From Hyphomonas sp. Mor2 (GTDB lineage Bacteria > Pseudomonadota > Alphaproteobacteria > Caulobacterales > Hyphomonadaceae), in assembly GCF_001854405.1 (NCBI RefSeq), contig NZ_CP017718.1, positions 3,534,001 through 3,598,000 on the forward strand: a stretch of 64,000 bases of DNA. The letters run 5' to 3'. Positions 60,641-64,000 of the stretch are shown one piece after another; position 1 is the stretch's first letter, and each line of letters begins with the position of its first letter. Position numbers and translations under genes: made by a program. Below the pieces are notes generated by a model that was not told the origin of the DNA, searched no databases, and was given only the letters and a program-made list of their open reading frames with translations.

Positions 60641-61036
60641 CTACAGGACCAGCTGTGTTTGCGTCACCAAGCAGACTTTCTTACCGTCTGGATCCGTCAC
60701 CTCGGTTTGCCAAACGGACAAACGCTTTCCGATCCGAACCGGGGTTGAGACCCCGGTCACCAGTGTGCCTGCCGGAGGGCCGCTCAGGAAAGCGGTATTG
60801 CTTTCAATCGTCGTCGTGCCCTTGGCCCCGTCTGGGATGGCGAGCCAGGCGCCTGTCGCGCCGAGCACATCGCAAAAGCTCATCATGCAGCCGCCATGCA
60901 TGGTGCCGCCAGCGGTGCAGAGCTCTTCGCGAACGAGAAGTTCGCCAACCACCCTGTCTTTGGTGGCCTCCAACAGCTTCAGTCCCAGCAATCTGGAATA
61001 GGGCTGGGCTTCGGCGATTTGAACGAGTGGATCCAT
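60641..61036 (-). CDS. Hotdog thioesterase (PaaI family)
   Basis: The 131-residue product has the PaaI hallmark TAGGTMHGGCMMSFCDVLGATGAWL (HGG turn, Asp in the following helix), with GTTTIESNTAFLSGPPAGTLVTG and TQTQLVL at the end. It should hydrolyse acyl-CoA thioesters. It is a lone gene 81 bases upstream of galE. It is unrelated in sequence to the two other hotdog proteins near 26-28 kb beyond the fold. Confidence 0.85.
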   Translation of the reverse strand: MDPLVQIAEAQPYSRLLGLKLLEATKDRVVGELLVREELCTAGGTMHGGCMMSFCDVLGATGAWLAIPDGAKGTTTIESNTAFLSGPPAGTLVTGVSTPVRIGKRLSVWQTEVTDPDGKKVCLVTQTQLVL

Positions 61037-61223
61037 GACAAGCCTCCTTTGCGACTGACGCTAGTGCCCAATGCGCCGACTGAAAAGCCAGGTCTGCTGT
61101 CAGATTATGTCAGGTCTCACGCAACTGTGAGCAAGATTTTTGTATTGTTTGTCGATAAACACGCGACAGGCGAATTTTTCTGCGTTAAGACCATTCCGTA
61201 ACGCAAGAAGGGAGGCGTTGGTG

Positions 61224-62228
61224 ATGAAATCTATCCTCAAATCGAAGTACTCTTTGGCAGGTGCAAGTGCCGCACTGGCTCTGGTGCTGGGCGGCTGCAC
61301 AGCGCTCGACACCTATACAAGTTCGGATGCGACAACCGCGGACGAAGAGGTCGAAGTGGTTGTTGAAGAGACTGTGGAAGTCGTTGAAGACAAGGTCGAA
61401 GAAGCGGCGCAATCTGTCGTCGAGGAGGTTGTCGAGGTTACGTCGGACGCCAAGCTCGCCGCGATCCTGGAGGCACAGCCGGACGAAGTGAAGGCCCGCT
61501 ACGGCGCGCGCAATCCAGCCGAGACACTCGCCTTTTTCGGCATCGAGCCTGGCATGACAGTCGCCGAGGCCCTGCCAGGCGGTGGTTGGTACTCGAAAAT
61601 TCTGCTGCCCTATCTGGGCGAAGAGGGCGCGCTGGTCGGCGCGCACTACCCGGATGAGCTGTGGCCAATGTTCGGCTTTGGGGATGAGTGGGCAGCGACG
61701 CGTATCGAAGGTACCGCTAACTGGCCGAACCAGGCAGCCGAATGGGGCATTGAAGGTGGTGCCAAGATCAAGTCCGTACAGCTGACGAAAATGCCGGAAG
61801 AGGCATCGGACAAGCTGGACGCCGTTCTGTTCATTCGCGCCCTGCACAATCTCAATCGCTTCAGCAGCGAAGAGACCAATTTCATGGGCGACACGCTGGC
61901 CGAAACTTATCGGGTGCTGAAGCCCGGCGGCATTGTCGGGGTTGTCCAGCACAGCGCGCCGGCGGAGAATAGCGACGATTGGGCCAATGGGTCCAATGGC
62001 TATCTCAAGGAAGCGGCCGTGATTGCCGCGTTTGAAGCCGCTGGCTTCGAACTGGAAGCCTCAAGTGACCTCAACGCAAATCCAGCGGATGTTCCAACCG
62101 AGGAAGAGTTCGTCTGGCGTCTGCCACCGGTCCTTGCTGGAACCGAGGAAGATACGCCAGAACGCGCTGCCTATCAGGCCGTTGGCGAGTCCAATCGCAT
62201 GACGCTGAAATTCCGTAAGCCTGCATAA
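61224..62228 (+). CDS. Lipoprotein with class I methyltransferase-like domain
   Basis: The ATG at 61224 (GGGAGGC upstream) gives 334 residues. They begin with a lipoprotein signal (SLAGASAALALVLGGC), then a very acidic Val/Glu stretch (about 38-72) that is likely a coil, then a methyltransferase-like Rossmann domain (MTVAEALPGGGWYSKILLPYLGEEG, LDAVLFIRALHNLNRF, YRVLKPGGIVGVVQH). Similar predicted methyltransferase-like lipoproteins occur in other proteobacteria. An exported enzyme would lack S-adenosylmethionine in the periplasm, so the fold may have another use. It is followed by a strong hairpin terminator. Confidence 0.75.
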   Translation: MKSILKSKYSLAGASAALALVLGGCTALDTYTSSDATTADEEVEVVVEETVEVVEDKVEEAAQSVVEEVVEVTSDAKLAAILEAQPDEVKARYGARNPAETLAFFGIEPGMTVAEALPGGGWYSKILLPYLGEEGALVGAHYPDELWPMFGFGDEWAATRIEGTANWPNQAAEWGIEGGAKIKSVQLTKMPEEASDKLDAVLFIRALHNLNRFSSEETNFMGDTLAETYRVLKPGGIVGVVQHSAPAENSDDWANGSNGYLKEAAVIAAFEAAGFELEASSDLNANPADVPTEEEFVWRLPPVLAGTEEDTPERAAYQAVGESNRMTLKFRKPA

Positions 62229-62245
62229 GACCGGCTTGCGAAATG

Positions 62246-62280
62246 GGTGGCGCGGTTTCCCCTTGCCGCGCCACCGCTTT
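62246..62280 (+). terminator. Hairpin terminator after the lipoprotein methyltransferase
   Basis: GGTGGCGCGG (62246-62255) pairs perfectly with CCGCGCCACC (62266-62275) around TTTCCCCTTG and is followed by GCTTT. The T run is short, so this is a plausible but not perfect rho-independent terminator. It separates the gene from the GST-like gene starting at 62344. Confidence 0.6.
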
Positions 62281-62343
62281 AACGGTCTTGGCAGTACCCC
62301 GCGCATGTCCTAGATGACGCGCTTGAATCGAAAGAGACCTGCT

Positions 62344-63336
62344 ATGACCGCATACCGACTGTTCGGGGCCGAAACTTCTCCTTACTCTGTGAAGGTGCGT
62401 TCCTTCCTGCGCTATAAAGGCGTCGAGTTTGAGTGGATTGGCCGCAGCAAGGCGACCGAGGAAGAGTTCGCGGCCCTGGCCCGTGTGCCAACCGTGCCGC
62501 TGCTGGTCTCTCCCGGTCGCCCTGCCAATCAGGACTCCACCAGTATTCTGGCCACGGTCGAAGCGGATCATGTCGAACCATCAGCGGTGCCGGATGATGC
62601 CGCTTGCGCAGCCTTGGCGCTGCTGCTGGAAGACTATGCGGATGAGTGGCTGAACAAGCTGATGTTTTTCAATCGCTGGGGACAAAAGCCGGACCGGGAA
62701 CTGGCGGGTGACCGGACCATGGAACAACTCCTCGATGGTGACCTGCCGCGCGCCAAGAAGAAGACCCGCGATCAGATCGTCAAACGGATGCGCGATCGGC
62801 TGCCTCTGGTTGGCGTTGAAAAGAAAAATGAGAAGACGCTGAAACCAAGCTTCGAACGTTTCTTCACGCTGCTCAATGCGCACCTGGAGAAGACTCTGTT
62901 CCTGTTCGGGGGGCGCCCATCTGCTGCTGATTTCGCATTGGCCGGGCAGGTCGCGCAATTGCTGATGGATCCGACGCCGGGTGACTGGCTGCGCGCGCAG
63001 GCCCCGTTCGTGACCGCCTGGAGCGAGTTCATGGAAGACCCCAATGCAGGCGGCCCATTCGCCCCTCTCAGCGAGCTGGAAGAGACTTTACTGCCGCTGT
63101 TCCGGGACGAAGTCGCCGTGACCTATCTGCCCTGGGCGAAGGCGAATATGGTTGCCGCGGAAGCCAAGGAAGAGCGGGTCGCCTTGAAGGTGGACGGCAA
63201 GGCCTATGAGCAGGTGACGCAGCATTATGCGGCGCGGGCGTTCAAGTCTGTTCTGGGCGCGGTCCAAGGCGCGAAAGACGCCGAGGGATTGTCCGCCTTC
63301 CTGGACAGTGCCAATGCATCGGAAATCTTCGCCTAG
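62344..63336 (+). CDS. Glutathione S-transferase family protein
   Basis: The ATG at 62344 gives 330 residues. The N-terminal thioredoxin-like domain (YRLFGAETSPYSVKVRSFLRYKGVEFEWI, then ARVPTVPLLVSPG and QDSTSILATVE) has the Ser-Pro-Tyr active-site turn. A larger than usual C-terminal helical domain follows to the end, with LFLFGGRPSAADFALAGQV. It fits a long GST subgroup. The exact substrate is unknown. It converges with rimM, overlapping by 4 bases. Confidence 0.8.
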   Translation: MTAYRLFGAETSPYSVKVRSFLRYKGVEFEWIGRSKATEEEFAALARVPTVPLLVSPGRPANQDSTSILATVEADHVEPSAVPDDAACAALALLLEDYADEWLNKLMFFNRWGQKPDRELAGDRTMEQLLDGDLPRAKKKTRDQIVKRMRDRLPLVGVEKKNEKTLKPSFERFFTLLNAHLEKTLFLFGGRPSAADFALAGQVAQLLMDPTPGDWLRAQAPFVTAWSEFMEDPNAGGPFAPLSELEETLLPLFRDEVAVTYLPWAKANMVAAEAKEERVALKVDGKAYEQVTQHYAARAFKSVLGAVQGAKDAEGLSAFLDSANASEIFA

Positions 63337-63875
63337 GCGTCTTTCTCGGGCTTAGTCTCGTCCGCCCAGACTTCGAAATTTGCCACCACGATCCGGTTCT
63401 TGCCGAGGTCGACGACCGGAACATCCTCAAGCGTGAATGGGATCAGGACCGGCTTGCCCGACGGTTTGGGTTGGACCTCGATCAGGTCGCTGGCACCATG
63501 ATTGAGCACCGCCTTGACCCGCCCGATCGGGGCGTCGCCGCCTGAAAAGACATCCAGGCCGACCAGGTCATCAATGTAATACTCGTCCTCTTCGGTCTCC
63601 GGCAGGACATCGCGCGGGACGTAGAGCCGGGTGCTTTTCAGCTGGTCCCACTCCTCCTTCTGGCGCGGTGTCTCAGGCGAGACAATGAAATGATCCTTGC
63701 CCGGGCGGGCGCGAACGGGATCGATCAGCACTTGCCCCGCCTCGGATAGAAAAGGCGCGTACTCGAACAGAGCTTCAGGCTCGGCCGTGAAGCTTTTCAC
63801 GCGGACATCCCCGCGCACGCCATGCGCGCCGAGGATGACGCCGACAACGACCAGATCTGCAGCTGCTTTGCTCAT
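63333..63875 (-). CDS. rimM: Ribosome maturation factor RimM
   Basis: The 180-residue protein has the RimM N-terminal beta-barrel (VVVGVILGAHGVRGDVRVKSFT) and the PRC-barrel C-terminal part (EYYIDDLVGLDVFSGG, GKPVLIPFTLEDVPVVDL). RimM assists maturation of the 16S rRNA 3' domain of the 30S subunit. In many genomes it is followed by trmD and preceded by rpsP; neither is seen here, since the downstream neighbour is the convergent GST gene and the upstream sequence runs to the window edge. Confidence 0.93.
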   Translation of the reverse strand: MSKAAADLVVVGVILGAHGVRGDVRVKSFTAEPEALFEYAPFLSEAGQVLIDPVRARPGKDHFIVSPETPRQKEEWDQLKSTRLYVPRDVLPETEEDEYYIDDLVGLDVFSGGDAPIGRVKAVLNHGASDLIEVQPKPSGKPVLIPFTLEDVPVVDLGKNRIVVANFEVWADETKPEKDA

Positions 63876-63959
63876 GCACGCCCTGCTAAACCTTGTCTTT
63901 ATAGATTGAAAGCTTCCATTTTCCGGCCCGCCGCACTAGGAGTGCGCGCTGACACTGAG

Positions 63960-64000
63960 ATGAAGACCCAAGATGAGCACCAAATTACCGATCTCGATTG
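63960..64000 (+). other. Possible gene start at the window end (frame uncertain)
   Basis: Two ATG codons open frames that run off the window: one at 63960 (MKTQDEHQITDLD) and one at 63973 (MSTKLPISI). Neither can be confirmed from so few residues. The 63973 start has GAAGACCCAAG upstream, a weak binding site, and the frame is open to the end. A divergent gene from rimM is plausible. Confidence 0.3.

Noticed and set aside
1-64000. tRNA or rRNA genes
   Set aside because: Scanning the intergenic stretches by eye showed no cloverleaf-like sequence or rRNA segments; a covariance-model search would be needed to exclude one fully.

Overview
The window reads as chromosomal DNA of a free-living alphaproteobacterium, most likely of the Hyphomonadaceae/Caulobacterales type. 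This is inferred from the conserved order hemW-rdgB-(inserts)-rph-hrcA-grpE-dnaK, a DivJ/PleC-like histidine kinase, a bacterial Coq4 homologue, many stand-alone acyl-CoA/hotdog/SDR enzymes, a high GC content (about 60 % by eye) and typical Tat and lipoprotein signals. No rRNA, tRNA, phage, transposase or CRISPR array was recognised. Genes are dense, often overlap by 1-8 bases, and occur on both strands.

Layout. 1-7.7 kb: end of an unknown gene, a ClpP-family protease, a CBS-type hybrid histidine kinase, a secreted cyclophilin, a MoxR/CoxE ATPase-VWA pair, hemW and rdgB. 7.8-11.8 kb: a DUF2975/XRE membrane-regulator pair, a beta-lactamase-fold hydrolase, a CinA-type amidase, rph and an acyltransferase. 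11.8-18.6 kb: the heat-shock block hrcA-grpE ... dnaK, split by two convergent SMP-30-like propeller genes and by structured repeats. 19-23.7 kb: a 2-oxoglutarate oxygenase, a DUF5360 protein, an indoleamine 2,3-dioxygenase divergent from an Lrp/AsnC regulator, and a phytanoyl-CoA dioxygenase-like gene. 23.7-31.1 kb: two TetR regulators, a Coq4-family protein, and two divergent operons of hotdog, RidA, SDR, DUF423, kinase-like and unknown proteins that look like one catabolic module. 31-35.3 kb: a membrane protein, a Tat-exported PhoX-like protein and a DUF1826-DUF3299 pair. 35.4-38.2 kb: a Rieske oxygenase divergent from its TetR, with two operators, and a dipeptide epimerase. 38.2-41.7 kb: a complete MCE lipid-transport operon. 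41.7-49.2 kb: a DivJ/PleC-like kinase, pepN and two acyl-CoA dehydrogenases. 49.3-54.3 kb: PilZ, TfoX-like, flavodoxin-like, nuclease-like, DUF7282, glycerophosphodiesterase and pckA. 54.5-64 kb: mnmC, a radical SAM enzyme, a glycosyltransferase, an SDR, galE, a thioesterase, a lipoprotein methyltransferase, a GST-like protein and rimM.

The most unusual signal is non-coding. A 76-bp element of three consecutive hairpins occurs four times with identical length, mostly GNRA-type loops and one compensatory base-pair change. A second, about 135-bp three-hairpin family occurs twice, and a 25-bp-arm palindrome recurs next to the first family as a duplicated composite block. Other candidate control structures are a hairpin that hides the ribosome binding site of a PilZ gene, paired TetR operators before the Rieske oxygenase, and a perfect inverted repeat between the indoleamine dioxygenase and its Lrp-type neighbour.

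All families were assigned by reading motifs, without database searches.
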